A stretch of DNA of 64,000 nucleotides from Alphaproteobacteria bacterium (GTDB lineage: Bacteria > Pseudomonadota > Alphaproteobacteria > Caulobacterales > Hyphomonadaceae), in assembly GCA_018222605.1 (NCBI GenBank), contig JAAEZZ010000009.1:124001-188000 (forward strand), written 5' to 3'. Numbering within the stretch: the stretch's first letter is position 1; each line of letters begins with the position of its first letter. The notes below the pieces were generated by a model that saw only the letters and a list, made by a program, of their open reading frames with translations, ran no database searches and had not been told where the DNA came from. The translations under genes were made by a program, and so were the position numbers. This document shows, in pieces, positions 45,191-56,553 of the stretch.

Positions 45191-46486
45191 ATGTCGAGCT
45201 TGCGGGATTTCCTGAAAGTCTACTGGCCGCTGGCCGTCATCGCGCTTGGGGGCGTATTGCTTGCGCTGATCCTGATGGATCCGGCGCCGCCCAAGAAAAT
45301 CCGTTTTTCAGCGGGGCCTGAGGACGGGGCGTATTATGCGTTTGCGGAACGCTATCAAAGGCTTCTGGGAGAGCAGGGGGTTGAAGTCATCCTGATTGAG
45401 ACGGCCGGCTCGATCGACAATCTCCGTATGCTTGAAGACAATGATGTGGATGTCGGCCTGGTCCAAGGCGGTCTGGCAAGGCCAGCAGACGCTAATGAAT
45501 TACGCTCTCTGGGCGGCCTGTTTCCTGAACCCTTCTGGGTTTTCGTCGGGCAGGACGTGCAGGCAGAGAATTTCGGCGCCCTGCGCAGCAGCCGTGTTTC
45601 AATCGGCGGATCAGGCTCCGGCAGCCGTATCCTCGCGATCCAGCTGCAGGCTGAATATGGGGGCGACTGGTTGGAAACGACACGTCTGGATCTTTCCGGA
45701 AATGAAGCGGCTGATGCCCTGATGAACGGGGATCTCGACGCAGCCGTTTTCGCCGCGTCCATTCAGGCGCCCTATATCGAAAGGCTGCTCGATACGCCGA
45801 ATGTGCGCTTGCTGCCCTTTGAGCGTGCTCCGGCACTCGCCCGCCGCATGCAGGCCCTGTCTGCCGTCACCTTACTGCGCGGTGTCGTGAATCTGGGAGA
45901 CGATATCCCGTCTACAGATATTCCTCTCGTTGCCCCCGTTGCACAGCTGGTTGTGAACAAGCATTTGCACCCAGCGATCGAAGCACTTCTGATTGATGCG
46001 GCCTCGCAAATTCATTCGGAAGGGACGCTTCTGGCCGAGGCGGGGATTTATCCTGATCCTGACATCACAGACTTGCCTGTGTCAGAGCAGGCCCGGCGGT
46101 ATTATCAGGATGGGCCGTCCTTCCTGCGCCGCTACTTTTCTTTCGATGTCGCCAATTTTCTTGAGCGTGCCTGGGTGCTGGCGATCCCGCTTCTGACCCT
46201 TCTGTTCCCGCTGGTCCGCGCGGCCCCGCCGATTTATCGCTGGCGCGTCCGCCGCAAGATCTATGTCTGGTATGCTGACATAAGGGATCTTGAACGGCGT
46301 GGGCGATCTGCCGAAGGAGAGGAGGCGCGCGACAAGGTGCTGGAGGATCTTGAGCGTCTGCAGGCTGAGATTGGGCAAGTGGAGGTTCCGCTGTCCTATA
46401 CGGATGATCTCTACCGCTTGCGGAGCCATGTCGAGTTTGTGAAGCAGCTGGTTCGCAACAGAAACCCTGTGAAAGTTGCAGGCTGA
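45191..46486 (+). CDS. TAXI-family solute-binding protein with C-terminal membrane anchor
   Basis: 431 residues from ATG 45191 (GGAGG eight bases upstream); an ATG at 45164 is also in frame. N-terminal hydrophobic segment LAVIALGGVLLALILM, then a periplasmic binding fold: IRFSAGPEDGAYYAFAERY, SIDNLRMLEDNDVDVGLVQGG and RVSIGGSGSGSRILAIQLQ, as in TRAP-associated TAXI proteins. A second hydrophobic helix (about 345-365) and a charged cytoplasmic tail follow. No TRAP permease genes are near, so it may act as a sensor rather than for uptake. Confidence 0.8.
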   Translation: MSSLRDFLKVYWPLAVIALGGVLLALILMDPAPPKKIRFSAGPEDGAYYAFAERYQRLLGEQGVEVILIETAGSIDNLRMLEDNDVDVGLVQGGLARPADANELRSLGGLFPEPFWVFVGQDVQAENFGALRSSRVSIGGSGSGSRILAIQLQAEYGGDWLETTRLDLSGNEAADALMNGDLDAAVFAASIQAPYIERLLDTPNVRLLPFERAPALARRMQALSAVTLLRGVVNLGDDIPSTDIPLVAPVAQLVVNKHLHPAIEALLIDAASQIHSEGTLLAEAGIYPDPDITDLPVSEQARRYYQDGPSFLRRYFSFDVANFLERAWVLAIPLLTLLFPLVRAAPPIYRWRVRRKIYVWYADIRDLERRGRSAEGEEARDKVLEDLERLQAEIGQVEVPLSYTDDLYRLRSHVEFVKQLVRNRNPVKVAG

Positions 46487-46508
46487 TTGCCCACAGGATG
46501 ATTTTTGT

Positions 46509-47705
46509 ATGTCCCTGAATATTGCCATAGCCGGGGCCGGTATCGGCGGATTGGCGGCGGCTATCCTACTGTCGCGGGATGGGCATAGGGTAACAATATA
46601 TGACCAGTTCGATGCGCCGCGCCCGGTCGGGGCAGGGTTTATCCTGCAGGAAACGGGTCTAACCATTCTGGGCGAGTTGGGGCTGCGCGAACAGGTAGAA
46701 GCTCTGGGGGCCAGTCTGACCCGGCTACACGGTATCTCTGCGGACAATCAGCGTACCGTCCTGAATGTTCGCTACACCGCCCTGCGAAAACGGCTGTGCG
46801 GTGTGTCCCTGCAGCGCTGTGCCTTGTTTGACCTGCTCTACAATACCGCTTTGTCAGAGGGCGCTGAGATCGTGTCCTCCGCGCGCATCATCACCGCGAT
46901 CCCTTCAACCGGGCACCTGACAAGGGGTGACGGACAGACGACAGGCCCGTATGATCTGCTGATTGATGCGCTTGGTGTGCGCTCCCCTCTATCTTCTCGT
47001 TCACGGCATCCCCTCACTTTCGGGGCCTTGTGGGCGACGCTGGACTGGCCGGATGAGAGCGCGTTTGACGCAGGCGCGCTGGAACAGAGATATCGGCGGG
47101 CGCGGCAGATGGCAGGTGTCATGCCTTCCGGCCAATTGACGCCGGATGGGAAACAGACTCTGACTTATTTCTGGTCCATTCGGGCAGATGCTCACACTGA
47201 CTGGAAAAAGGCACCGCTGGATGACTGGAAGAAGCAGGCGATTGCTCTCTGGCCCGAGACTGAGCTCCTGCTGGAGCAGATCACCTGTCACGACCAGTTG
47301 ACCTTTGCGCGATATGACCATCGTACACATTCGCCAGTTGTCCGTGAGCGGCTCGTCCATATCGGGGATAGTTGGCACGCTGCCAGTCCGCAGTTGGGGC
47401 AGGGCGCCAATATGGCCCTCCTGGATGCCTATGCACTGGCATATGCCTTGCGCGATCATCCGGATATCGACGTGGCCTTGAAGGCTTATGTGAAAATGCG
47501 CCGAGGACATGTCCGCCTGTTCCAGGCGATGAGCTGGATGTTCACGCCGGTCTATCAGTCTGAATCTGTTGTGCTCGCCTGGCTGAGGGATTGGCTTGCC
47601 GCACCGCTCAGCCGTATCCCGCCTGCGCCGCAGATACTGGCAGGCATGGTGTCTGGGGCAATCGGGCGGCCCCTGAAAAGGCTCGGCCTGAAACCGGGGG
47701 ATTAG
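46509..47705 (+). CDS. FAD-dependent monooxygenase (PHBH-like)
   Basis: 398 residues from ATG 46509. FAD motif [26 protein letters not shown] at the N-terminus, [11 protein letters not shown] (DG-like motif, here DA), and the second FAD site [28 protein letters not shown]. Group A aromatic hydroxylase type. The substrate is unknown. Its stop overlaps mutS convergently (47702-47705). Confidence 0.85.
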   Translation: MSLNIAIAGAGIGGLAAAILLSRDGHRVTIYDQFDAPRPVGAGFILQETGLTILGELGLREQVEALGASLTRLHGISADNQRTVLNVRYTALRKRLCGVSLQRCALFDLLYNTALSEGAEIVSSARIITAIPSTGHLTRGDGQTTGPYDLLIDALGVRSPLSSRSRHPLTFGALWATLDWPDESAFDAGALEQRYRRARQMAGVMPSGQLTPDGKQTLTYFWSIRADAHTDWKKAPLDDWKKQAIALWPETELLLEQITCHDQLTFARYDHRTHSPVVRERLVHIGDSWHAASPQLGQGANMALLDAYALAYALRDHPDIDVALKAYVKMRRGHVRLFQAMSWMFTPVYQSESVVLAWLRDWLAAPLSRIPPAPQILAGMVSGAIGRPLKRLGLKPGD

Positions 47706-50401
47706 TCCCGGGAGAGCGCCTTCAGGCGGTAGAGCACGTCCAGTGCCTCACGCGGCGTCAGCGCGTCCGGATCAACCTGCTGCAGTAATTTATCTGCCTC
47801 GGAAGGTTCTGCTTGAAGTTCGGGCGCGTCTTCATCTGTTGCCGGAGAAAATCCGGCCGCGGCAAACAGGGGCAGGCTTTCCGGTGCGCTTGGCTCGGCC
47901 TCAAGTTGTTTGAGAATTTGTGCGGCGCGCTTGACGGCTTTCTTGGGCAGGCCGGCCAGGCGGGCAACCTGCACGCCATAGGATTTGTCTGCCGGGCCGG
48001 ATTGCACCTCATGGAGGAAGATTAGGTCGTCTTTCCATTCCTTTGCCCGTAGCGACGCGTTGGCTGCGCCTGACAAGTCATCCACAAGCTTGGTCAGTTC
48101 ATGATAGTGCGTGGCGAACAGGGCGCGGGCCTTGTTCACCGAGTGCAAATGTTCCACCGCAGCCCAGGCAATGGCCAGGCCATCCCAAGTGGATGTGCCG
48201 CGCCCCACTTCATCCATAATGACAAAGCTACGCTCCGTAGCCTGATTGAGGATGGCAGCGGTTTCCACCATTTCCACCATAAAGGTCGATCGACCTCGGG
48301 CCAGATCATCAGAGGCTCCAACCCGAGAGAATACGCGGTCAGTCAGGCCCAACGTCAGGGATCGTGCGGGCACGAACAGGCCGGCCTGAGCCATGATGAC
48401 GGCCAGTGCTGCCTGTCGCAAATAGGTCGACTTACCCGCCATATTGGGTCCGGTAACCAGCAAGAGGCGCGTGGCGGCATTATCTGTTGCTGACAGGCTG
48501 AGATTGTTGGCGGTGAAGCCTTGCCCCTCTTTCTTCAGGGCGGCCTCTACAACAGGATGGCGCAGGCCGTCAGCTTCGAACACAATGCTGTCTGACAGGG
48601 CAGGGCGTACAGCGTCTGCGACAAAAGCCCATTCTGCTGTGGCGGCGGCCACGTCCAGTTCGGCGATGGCGTTCGCTGTATGGGCAAGCGTGCTGCTCAG
48701 CGATTCGATCCGTTCACAGAACTGGTCGAAAATGGCAATCTCGCGAGAGCGTGCTTCATCTTCTGCACGGGAGATGCGACCAGCCAGTTCTGACAGTTCC
48801 TGTGTGGAAAAACGTACATTGCTGGCCAGGGTCTGGCGATGGATGAATGTCTCCGACAGCGGCGCCTTCATCAGCGGGTCGCCATGGCGGGCCGGCACAT
48901 CCACGAAATAGCCAAGTACATTGTTAAACTTGATCTTCAGCGCATTGATGCCGGTCAGTTCGGTATATTTCGCTTGCAATCCGGCAATGATCTGCCGGCT
49001 GTCATCGCGTAGTCCTTGTGCTTCATCGAGGGCACTGTCCCAGCCTTTGCTGATGAAGCCGCCTTCGCGCGCCAGTGTAGGCGGATTCTCTATGATAGCG
49101 GTTTCCAGATCATCTGCCAGCTGACGAAGGTCCAGGTTATTGGAGAGGTTCAGGGCCTCTGCTGCGTTAGCAATCTTGCCTGGCAAAGCCGAGATGTCCT
49201 CGCCCAAAAGCGCCGCGGCCTCGTGTGCGGCGATCAGGGCGCGCGAGATTGCCGCCAGGTCTCTCGGGCCGCCGCGCCCCAGTCGTAGACGTGTGCGGGC
49301 GCGCTCAAGATCTGGCGCGGCCTTCAGGCTGGCACGTACGGAGTCCACCATGTCGCGACCGTCCGCAAACCAAGAGGCGGCATCAAGGCGCGCTTCTATC
49401 TCCGCGTGGTCAACGGAAGGCCGCGAAAGTCGCGCAGATAACAGGCGTGCGCCTGGTGCGGTCACGGTCCGGTCGATCGTACCCAGCAGTGAGCCGTCTC
49501 GCTCGCCCCGCATGGAGCGGTCAATCTCGAGGCTCGTCCGGGTCGCCGGGTCAATGGCGAGGTGCCCATTGGCCTGTGTGCGGATGGGCGGATCCAAACG
49601 TATGTCCGCGCCCGCCTGAGTCAGCTTCACATAATCCAACAGCAGGCCGATCGCCGCGAGTTCTGTGCGGGTAAAATCTCCAAAGGCTTCCAGAGCAGAC
49701 ACGCCGAAGGTTTCCTTCATCAGCGTCTGGCCAGACATGTGAGAGGCGGCGCGTGCTGGCCGGAATGTCACGGGCGCAGCTGAGGCGGCGACGGCATTTG
49801 CTATGGCGGGCTTGTCGAGGTCCCCCTCCGAAACGAGCAGTTCTGAGAGAGGGTATGCCATCAGCGTATCGGCCAGCGCATCTGCGGCGAGGGCCGAGAC
49901 ATCAAACCGTCCGGTTGAAACGTCACACACGGCAATCGCTGCTTCCGTGCCGCCTGCGCCCAGGCTGACGGCGCACAGGGCCTGGCCCTGACGGGCGGGC
50001 AGCAGGGCGTCTTCAGTCAGCGTGCCGGGGGTAACGATACGAACGATATCACGGTTAACGATGGCCTTTGACCCGCGTTTTTTCGCTTCGGCCGGGCTTT
50101 CCGTTTGTTCGCATACGGCGACTCTGCAACCGGCCTTGATGAGACGCGCCAGATAGCCTTCCGCAGCGTGATAGGGCACCCCCGCCATAGGAATGGGTTT
50201 ACCATCATACTCGCCCCGCGCCGTGAGGGTTATGTCAAGGATGTCAGCCGCCTGAACGGCATCTTGAAAGAACAATTCATAGAAGTCGCCCATCCGGAAA
50301 AACAGCAAGGCGTCTTCATGCCTGGCCTTGATGGACAGGTATTGCGCCATGAAAGGGGTCGGTGCGGACGCAGGTTTCTGAGGAGATGCGGTGTCAGCCA
50401 T
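47702..50401 (-). CDS. mutS: DNA mismatch repair protein MutS
   Basis: 899 residues from ATG 50399-50401; the frame continues to 50596 without support. Mismatch-sensing F-x-E is Phe40-Tyr41-Glu42 in [10 protein letters not shown]; Walker [15 protein letters not shown]; Walker [17 protein letters not shown]. Recognises mismatches and starts repair with MutL. Divergent from maeB. Confidence 0.97.
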   Translation of the reverse strand: MADTASPQKPASAPTPFMAQYLSIKARHEDALLFFRMGDFYELFFQDAVQAADILDITLTARGEYDGKPIPMAGVPYHAAEGYLARLIKAGCRVAVCEQTESPAEAKKRGSKAIVNRDIVRIVTPGTLTEDALLPARQGQALCAVSLGAGGTEAAIAVCDVSTGRFDVSALAADALADTLMAYPLSELLVSEGDLDKPAIANAVAASAAPVTFRPARAASHMSGQTLMKETFGVSALEAFGDFTRTELAAIGLLLDYVKLTQAGADIRLDPPIRTQANGHLAIDPATRTSLEIDRSMRGERDGSLLGTIDRTVTAPGARLLSARLSRPSVDHAEIEARLDAASWFADGRDMVDSVRASLKAAPDLERARTRLRLGRGGPRDLAAISRALIAAHEAAALLGEDISALPGKIANAAEALNLSNNLDLRQLADDLETAIIENPPTLAREGGFISKGWDSALDEAQGLRDDSRQIIAGLQAKYTELTGINALKIKFNNVLGYFVDVPARHGDPLMKAPLSETFIHRQTLASNVRFSTQELSELAGRISRAEDEARSREIAIFDQFCERIESLSSTLAHTANAIAELDVAAATAEWAFVADAVRPALSDSIVFEADGLRHPVVEAALKKEGQGFTANNLSLSATDNAATRLLLVTGPNMAGKSTYLRQAALAVIMAQAGLFVPARSLTLGLTDRVFSRVGASDDLARGRSTFMVEMVETAAILNQATERSFVIMDEVGRGTSTWDGLAIAWAAVEHLHSVNKARALFATHYHELTKLVDDLSGAANASLRAKEWKDDLIFLHEVQSGPADKSYGVQVARLAGLPKKAVKRAAQILKQLEAEPSAPESLPLFAAAGFSPATDEDAPELQAEPSEADKLLQQVDPDALTPREALDVLYRLKALSRD

Positions 50402-50570
50402 AACGCCGGACGCTAGCGATTGCGCAAGAGATTCGCAAAGTCTCAAACCAGCTATGACGCGACAAACTGCGCAATAGGACAAGATTAGTTCCCTTTTGCG
50501 GTTGGCAGGCTGTACGCACCGGCCTAGTTTGCCGGCCAATTCAAAATTTTGCAGACGGATTTCCCGCGAT

Positions 50571-52847
50571 ATGACTAGCAAACGGCCCAGCTTCACAGAT
50601 GAAGAAGCTCTGGATTTTCACTCCCAGCCTCATCCAGGCAAGATTTCCATGGTGCCAACCAAGCCGATGGGGACTCAAAGGGACCTGTCGCTGGCATATA
50701 GTCCAGGTGTTGCCATTCCTGTTCTTGCGATCTCCGAAGATGAAGACAAAGCCTATGATTACACTTCAAAGGGCAATCTTGTTGCCGTAATTTCCAACGG
50801 CACAGCCATCCTTGGTCTTGGTAACCTTGGGCCTATGGCTTCCAAGCCGGTGATGGAAGGTAAATCCGTTCTCTTCAAGCGTTTTGCGGATATCGACAGC
50901 TTCGATATCGAGGTCGACACGACCGATGTCGAAGAGTTCATTTCCACAGTGCGTAATATCGGCTCCACTTGGGGCGGCATCAACCTTGAGGATATTTCCT
51001 CACCTGACTGCTTCATTATCGAGAGTCGCCTGCGCGAAGAACTCGATATCCCGGTCTTCCATGATGACCAGCATGGTACGGCAATCATTGCCGCTGCGGG
51101 TCTGATCAATGCCTGCCACATCACGGGGCGTAATATGGAAGACTTGAAGGTTGCCGTCTCCGGTGCCGGCGCTGCAGGTCTTTCTGTTGCAGGCCTTATC
51201 CGCCATCTCGGCGTCAAGGCCGAGAACATTGTGATGTGCGACTCCTCCGGCGTGGTCTATGAAGGTCGCACCGAGAAGATGGACCAGTTCAAGTCTGCTT
51301 TTGCGATAAAAACATCGAAGCGCACGCTGGCGGAAGCGTGCGAAGGCGCTGACTGCCTGCTTGGCCTCTCCGCCAAAGGTGCGGTGACCAAGGACATGGT
51401 GAAGTCCATGGCCAAGGACCCGATCATTTTCGCGATGGCCAATCCGGACCCGGAGATTACACCGGAAGATATCAAGTCTGTTCGGGATGATGCCATCATC
51501 GCGACAGGCCGGTCGGATTATCCCAATCAGGTCAACAATGTGCTGGGCTTCCCGTACATCTTCCGTGGGGCTTTGGATGTCCGTGCACGGGGCATCAATG
51601 AAGAAATGAAGGTTGCAGCAGCTCACGCCATTGCCGAACTTGCGCGTGAGGATGTGCCGGACGAGGTGGCCGCCGCCTATCATGGTGCCCGCCCGAGCTT
51701 CGGCCGTGAATACATCATTCCGACACCATTCGACCCGCGCCTGATCAGCTTTATTCCGCCTTTCGTGGCACAGGCTGCGATGGATACCGGCGTGGCTCGC
51801 AAGCCGATCAATGACATGGAAGCTTATCGCCACTCGTTGGCACGCCGGGCGGATCCTTCTGCGGCGTTCATTCAGGGCGTTCAGGCGCACTGCAAGGAAA
51901 ACCAGCGTCGTATCGTGTTTGCGGAGGGGGAAGAACCGGCCGTTGTCCGCGCCGCGTTCAGCTTCAAGAACCAGGGCCTTGGCCATCCGATCCTGATTGG
52001 CCGCGAAGCCCAGGTGCAGCGCGCCATGGAGCAGATGGGCATCCAGCCCGGCTCGCTCGAAATAATCAATGCGCGTCTGTCAGACAATAATCCGCTCTAT
52101 ACGGATATGCTGTATTCCCGCCTTCAGCGCGATGGATATCTGAAGCGTGACGCCCAGCGTCTGGTCAATCAGGACCGGAACGTATTCGGCTGCTGCATGC
52201 TGAAAAATGGCGATGCCGATGGCATGGTCACCGGCGTGACGCGGAACTACGACGTTGCGCTCAATGACGCGCTTCTGGTTCTGGACCCAATTCCAGGGCA
52301 GGCCATTATCGGCATGTCCATGGTCATCAACCGTGGCCGCACCGTTTTCATCGCCGATACCAGCGTGACTGAGCTGCCCCAGGGCCAGGATTTGGCAAAT
52401 ATTGCCATCGAAGCAGCGCGCGGCGTGCGTGCGCTCGGCTTCACGCCGCGTGTGGCCTTCCTGTCCTACTCGACCTTCGGCAACCCGATGGGCGAACGTG
52501 GGGAGAAGGTCCGCGAGGCGGTCGCGATTCTGGATAGCATGAAGAATATCGATTTCGAGTATGAGGGCGACATGAACGCCGATGTGGCCCTGAATACCGG
52601 CCACAAGCTGCTCTACCCGTTCTCCCGCCTGACGGGGCCGGCCAACGTGCTTGTCATGCCGGCCATTCATGCCGCGTCGATCTCGACCAAGCTGCTGGAA
52701 TCGATGAGCCGCGCGACGGTTATCGGGCCGATGTTGCTGGGTCTGGAGAAACCGGTCCAGATCGCCTCTCTCGGGGCAACTGTGGGTGATATCGTCAATC
52801 TGGCGACCATTGCCGCCTTTGACGTGGATGATGTTCATACCAGTTAA
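50571..52847 (+). CDS. maeB: NADP-dependent malic enzyme with C-terminal PTA-like domain
   Basis: 758 residues from ATG 50571 (an earlier in-frame ATG lies at 50496). N-terminal malic-enzyme domain (about 1-430): [58 protein letters not shown] and the NADP loop [15 protein letters not shown]-terminal domain (about 430-758) resembles phosphotransacetylase but is usually regulatory. Converts malate to pyruvate, feeding NADPH and acetyl-CoA. Confidence 0.95.
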   Translation: MTSKRPSFTDEEALDFHSQPHPGKISMVPTKPMGTQRDLSLAYSPGVAIPVLAISEDEDKAYDYTSKGNLVAVISNGTAILGLGNLGPMASKPVMEGKSVLFKRFADIDSFDIEVDTTDVEEFISTVRNIGSTWGGINLEDISSPDCFIIESRLREELDIPVFHDDQHGTAIIAAAGLINACHITGRNMEDLKVAVSGAGAAGLSVAGLIRHLGVKAENIVMCDSSGVVYEGRTEKMDQFKSAFAIKTSKRTLAEACEGADCLLGLSAKGAVTKDMVKSMAKDPIIFAMANPDPEITPEDIKSVRDDAIIATGRSDYPNQVNNVLGFPYIFRGALDVRARGINEEMKVAAAHAIAELAREDVPDEVAAAYHGARPSFGREYIIPTPFDPRLISFIPPFVAQAAMDTGVARKPINDMEAYRHSLARRADPSAAFIQGVQAHCKENQRRIVFAEGEEPAVVRAAFSFKNQGLGHPILIGREAQVQRAMEQMGIQPGSLEIINARLSDNNPLYTDMLYSRLQRDGYLKRDAQRLVNQDRNVFGCCMLKNGDADGMVTGVTRNYDVALNDALLVLDPIPGQAIIGMSMVINRGRTVFIADTSVTELPQGQDLANIAIEAARGVRALGFTPRVAFLSYSTFGNPMGERGEKVREAVAILDSMKNIDFEYEGDMNADVALNTGHKLLYPFSRLTGPANVLVMPAIHAASISTKLLESMSRATVIGPMLLGLEKPVQIASLGATVGDIVNLATIAAFDVDDVHTS

Positions 52848-52914
52848 ACAAAAGGCGAGTTCCGGCGCAGAGTGAAATTCCCTCGCGTCAGGACTCGCAG
52901 CTGAGCGGTGCCGC

Positions 52915-52947
52915 CCCTATAGTCTATAGTGACTATGGACCATAGGG
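52915..52947. promoter_or_regulatory. 33-bp imperfect palindrome in front of the aldehyde dehydrogenase gene
   Basis: Arms CCCTATAGTCTATAG (52915-52929) and CTATGGACCATAGGG (52933-52947) match at 13 of 15 positions around TGA. The right arm runs into the Shine-Dalgarno AGGGAGG (52944-52950). It may be a repressor operator or an RNA hairpin masking translation. Confidence 0.55.
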
Positions 52948-52960
52948 AGGCCCGAACAGC

Positions 52961-54391
52961 ATGAAAGAGTATCTCAAATTCTACATCAACGGCGAATGGG
53001 TTGATCCCGTTGAACCGCGCACGCTCGAAGTCGAGAATCCGGCGACCGAGGAAAGCTTTGCGGTTATCTCCATCGGCTCGCAAGCCGATGTTGACAAAGC
53101 CGTGGCCGCTGCCAAGGCGGCTTTCCCGGCCTTCTCCCAAACCAGCGTCGAGTATCGCGCCGAGCTTTTGGAAAAGATTGCCGAAGGCATGAAGACACGT
53201 TTGCCGGAGCTGGCTGAGGCCGTTTCCAATGAAATGGGCGCGCCGATGTGGCTCGCCAATGCGGCGCAGGTTCCGGCGGGAATGGGACATTTCGGTGCCG
53301 CAGCCGCGATCCTGCGGGAATACAAGTTTGAAGAACTGAAGGGCACGACCCTTCTGCGCAAGGAACCCATTGGGGTTTGCGGCTTCATCACGCCCTGGAA
53401 CTGGCCGATCAACCAGATCGCCTGCAAGGTTGCCCCGGCTATCGCTGCGGGCTGCACGATGGTGCTGAAGCCTTCCGAGATTGCCCCGCTTGACGCCATG
53501 ATCCTGACGGAGATCATGCATGAGGCTGGCGTCCCGAAAGGTGTCTTCAACCTCGTCAATGGCGACGGCCCAGGCGTGGGCGCATCACTGTCCGCGCACC
53601 CGGATGTCGATATGATGAGCTTCACAGGTTCCACCCGCGCTGGCGTGCTTGTCGCTCAAGCGGCCGCTCCCACGGTCAAACGTGTGGCCCAGGAACTTGG
53701 CGGCAAGAGCCCGAACATCGTTCTGCCATCCGCTGACCTGAAAAAAGCTGTCGGTGGCGGCGTCATGCAGATGATGACCAATTCCGGCCAGTCCTGTAAC
53801 GCTCCGTCACGTATGTTCGTACAGAAGGACCAGCAGGAAGAGGCCATTGCCATCGCCAAGGCGACAGCGGAATCCATCAAGGTGATGATGCCGGCCGAAG
53901 CTGAGCCGGGCGCAATTGGCCCGATCTCCAATGGCAATCAGTACCAGAAAGTTCAGGACCTGATCCAGAAAGGTATTGAGGAGGGCGCGACCCTTGTTGC
54001 AGGTGGCCCTGGTCGTCCGGAAGGTTTCAACAAAGGCTATTTTGCCCGTCCAACCGTGTTCGCGAATGTCACCAATGACATGACCATTGCACGGGAAGAG
54101 ATCTTCGGCCCTGTGCTCGTGATGATCCCGTATGAGGATGTCGATGACGCTGTCGAGATGGCCAATGACACGGTTTACGGCCTTGCCGGCTATGTGCAGG
54201 GACCGGAAGATGAAGCCCGCAAAGTGGCGAACCGCATCCGTGCTGGCCAGATTCAGGTCAATGGCGCACGCCCTGACTTTACCGCACCGTTCGGTGGCTA
54301 TGGCCAGTCCGGTAATGGCCGTGAATGGGGTGAGTACGGCTTTGAGGAGTTCCTCGAAGTCAAAGCGGTGATCGGCTACAAGGCCGCCTGA
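52961..54391 (+). CDS. Aldehyde dehydrogenase family protein
   Basis: 476 residues. NAD-binding and catalytic motifs: PIGVCGFITPWNWPINQI, SFTGSTRAGVLVAQA, general base Glu in QELGGKSPNIVL and nucleophile Cys in NSGQSCNAPSRMFV. EEIFGPVLVMIPY follows. ALDH fold; substrate not determinable. Placed after maeB behind a 33-bp palindrome and followed by a rho-independent terminator. Confidence 0.93.
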   Translation: MKEYLKFYINGEWVDPVEPRTLEVENPATEESFAVISIGSQADVDKAVAAAKAAFPAFSQTSVEYRAELLEKIAEGMKTRLPELAEAVSNEMGAPMWLANAAQVPAGMGHFGAAAAILREYKFEELKGTTLLRKEPIGVCGFITPWNWPINQIACKVAPAIAAGCTMVLKPSEIAPLDAMILTEIMHEAGVPKGVFNLVNGDGPGVGASLSAHPDVDMMSFTGSTRAGVLVAQAAAPTVKRVAQELGGKSPNIVLPSADLKKAVGGGVMQMMTNSGQSCNAPSRMFVQKDQQEEAIAIAKATAESIKVMMPAEAEPGAIGPISNGNQYQKVQDLIQKGIEEGATLVAGGPGRPEGFNKGYFARPTVFANVTNDMTIAREEIFGPVLVMIPYEDVDDAVEMANDTVYGLAGYVQGPEDEARKVANRIRAGQIQVNGARPDFTAPFGGYGQSGNGREWGEYGFEEFLEVKAVIGYKAA

Positions 54392-54414
54392 CCTCACGCG
54401 GAATATTTGCTTCG

Positions 54415-54444
54415 AAAAGGGCGGCCTGTCAGGTCGCCCTTTTT
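54415..54444 (+). terminator. Rho-independent terminator after aldehyde dehydrogenase
   Basis: Stem GGGCGGCCT with AGGTCGCCC (one wobble), flanked by AAAA and TTTTT (54415-54444), about 25 bp after the stop. Symmetric A/T flanks could allow action in both directions. Confidence 0.8.
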
Positions 54445-54558
54445 GTATCCTGCAATCTGGATGGGGCGGCTCGGCAAATCGTGAAGTGAATTCAACTGGT
54501 GTTCAGGTGGTTTCATCCATACATTACTAGGGAACTCATATTCGGAGGGTAATGATTC

Positions 54559-55155
54559 ATGCCCAATCTCAAGACTCTTGCTGGGGCAGCTGCGCTTGCC
54601 ATTCTGGCAGCTTGTGCCACCGCAACGCCTTATCAGGCGGCAACCGACTCCAATCGCGGCTATTCGGAACAGCAGATCGAAGCGAACCGTTTCCAGGTCC
54701 AGTTTTCCGGGAACAGCCTGACAGACCGCAAGACGGTCGAGACTTATCTGCTCTATCGCGCGGCCGAACTGACGCGTGAGCACGGCTTTGACTATTTCCG
54801 CGTCGTGCGCCGGGATACCGATGCCGAGAGCCGTCTGGTGCCGGTTGGCGGCAGACCATACTCGCCTTTCTACGATCATTTCTATCTGGACTATATGTAT
54901 TATGGCCCGCACGCGCCGTATTATCGTGATCCCTTCCTGCGGTCCAGATATCCCTATTCATGGAATGTCTCCCCGTTTGGCTATTATGATCCATATTGGG
55001 GAGGCCCGGCAGAATATCGCGAGCGGACGAGCTATGTCGCGTCTGCGGAGATCCTGATGGGCAAGGGCGAAAAGCCTGACGACGCAGCCTTTTTTGATGC
55101 AGAGCAGGTATTGTTCAATCTCGGCAACAACATCCTGCGGCCTGAGCCGCAATAA
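54559..55155 (+). CDS. CC0125/CC1285-type lipoprotein
   Basis: 198 residues. Lipoprotein signal MPNLKTLAGAAALAILAAC (lipobox Cys19), then TPYQAATDSNRGYSEQQIEANRFQVQFSGN, the pattern of the CC0125/CC1285 family known from Caulobacter. A Tyr/Pro/Phe-rich middle (YLDYMYYGPHAPYYRDPF) precedes a conserved C-terminal beta/alpha segment (SAEILMGKGEKPDDAAFF). Function unknown; outer membrane location likely. Flanked by terminators on both sides, so monocistronic. Confidence 0.8.
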   Translation: MPNLKTLAGAAALAILAACATATPYQAATDSNRGYSEQQIEANRFQVQFSGNSLTDRKTVETYLLYRAAELTREHGFDYFRVVRRDTDAESRLVPVGGRPYSPFYDHFYLDYMYYGPHAPYYRDPFLRSRYPYSWNVSPFGYYDPYWGGPAEYRERTSYVASAEILMGKGEKPDDAAFFDAEQVLFNLGNNILRPEPQ

Positions 55156-55178
55156 AGCCTTTGCAGATATGCAACCCA

Positions 55179-55206
55179 GCCCCGCCCGTCAGGGTGGGGC
55201 TTTTTT
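55179..55206 (+). terminator. Rho-independent terminator after the lipoprotein gene
   Basis: Arms GCCCCGCCC (55179-55187) and GGGTGGGGC (55192-55200, one wobble) around GTCA, followed by six T residues (55201-55206). Strong, 24 bp after the stop. Confidence 0.88.
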
Positions 55207-55284
55207 GTGTGACCAAGACTGGTCATTTCATATCGAGTGCCCCAGATAGGCGGCTCATCCGATTATAGAAAGGCATCAGGGCGT

Positions 55285-56553
55285 ATGCCGGATAGCGAAC
55301 CAATTCCCGTACAACCCGTGAAAAGCGTCGGCGCCCATGGGCGTCCTGTGCCAGGGCGTATGGAAATGGTGATCATGGTCGCAGGCCTGATGGCGCTCAA
55401 CGCGCTAGCCATCGACATCATGCTTCCGGCCCTTGGCCAGATCGCCGAGTCCATTGGTCTCACTGGCACCTCCCCGGAAGATGCCAACCGCCAGCAGCTG
55501 ATCGTCTTTTCCTATGTTCTCGGTTTTGGTGCGCCCCAGCTTGTCTGGGGGCCGATTTCGGACCGGTTTGGCCGACGTGGACCGCTCTTTGTGGGTCTGG
55601 TCGGCTATGTCCTGATGGCGTTGCTGTGCATTACCATAAGGGAATTCCACGCCCTTCTGGCCGTACGCTTCATGCAGGGCGTCTTTGCCTCCGGCGCACG
55701 TCTGGTGGCGGTGTCCGTTGTACGTGACCTCTATGCGGGCCGTCGCATGGCAGGCTTCATGTCGCTAGTCATGACGATCTTCATGGTCGTACCGATGATT
55801 GCGCCAGCCATTGGCCAGCTCATCCTGTTCGTTGCGCCATGGGAGTGGATTTTTGCTGTGCTGGCCGTGTTCGGTTCAGCCTTGCTGGTGTGGACATGGC
55901 TTCGCCTTCCCGAGACCCTTGCCCCGGAGAACCGTAATCCCCTCAATTTGGGCGCTGCTGCCCGCAGCTACATGGCGGTGATCCGCAATCGCACGACTTT
56001 CGGGTATATGTGCGCGTCCGGTGTGATCTTTGGCGCACTGTTTTCCTTCATTGGCTCGTCCGAGCAGATCTTCCGGGATGTTTTCAAACAGGAAGAAACC
56101 TTCGCCTTCTGGTTTGCCGGTGTCGCGAGTGCGTTGGCCTGCGCCAATTTCTTCAACTCCCGCATGGTGGAGAAGATTGGCATGCGCCGGATCAGCCATG
56201 CGGCGATGATCTTTTTTACGCTGATGTCTGTCTCTCTGGCGCTCGTCACCTATATATTTGGCGAAAGCCTGCTCTGGTTCTTCCCCATGTTCGCGATGAC
56301 GTTTGCCTGCTTTGGCCTAATGGGGGCGAACTTCTCTGCGCTGGCGATGGAGCCCTTGGGCAAGATCGCAGGTACAGCCTCGGCGGCGTATGGCTTTGCC
56401 ACGACAACCGTCTCCAGCCTGATCGGCATCATGATCGGCCGGTTCTATAATGGCTCCACCTTGCCGCTGATCATCGGCTTTGCGTGTCTCGGCATTGTGT
56501 CCCTCATCATTGTCCTGGTGACGGAAGAGGGAAAGCTCTTCAGTTCGCGCTGA
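55285..56553 (+). CDS. MFS drug transporter, Bcr/CflA type
   Basis: 422 residues from ATG 55285. Twelve hydrophobic helices. Early [19 protein letters not shown] and [17 protein letters not shown] (motif A, [10 protein letters not shown]) are typical of the Bcr/CflA drug:H+ antiporters, as is the [23 protein letters not shown] motif in helix 4. Inner-membrane efflux pump; substrate unknown. Its end overlaps the convergent RimB-RimK gene by 14 bp. Confidence 0.9.
   Translation: MPDSEPIPVQPVKSVGAHGRPVPGRMEMVIMVAGLMALNALAIDIMLPALGQIAESIGLTGTSPEDANRQQLIVFSYVLGFGAPQLVWGPISDRFGRRGPLFVGLVGYVLMALLCITIREFHALLAVRFMQGVFASGARLVAVSVVRDLYAGRRMAGFMSLVMTIFMVVPMIAPAIGQLILFVAPWEWIFAVLAVFGSALLVWTWLRLPETLAPENRNPLNLGAAARSYMAVIRNRTTFGYMCASGVIFGALFSFIGSSEQIFRDVFKQEETFAFWFAGVASALACANFFNSRMVEKIGMRRISHAAMIFFTLMSVSLALVTYIFGESLLWFFPMFAMTFACFGLMGANFSALAMEPLGKIAGTASAAYGFATTTVSSLIGIMIGRFYNGSTLPLIIGFACLGIVSLIIVLVTEEGKLFSSR

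Noticed and set aside
50402..50570. TTGCGCAA and other CGCAA elements between mutS and maeB as RamB-like sites
   Set aside because: Too short and too frequent in this base composition to support an operator.
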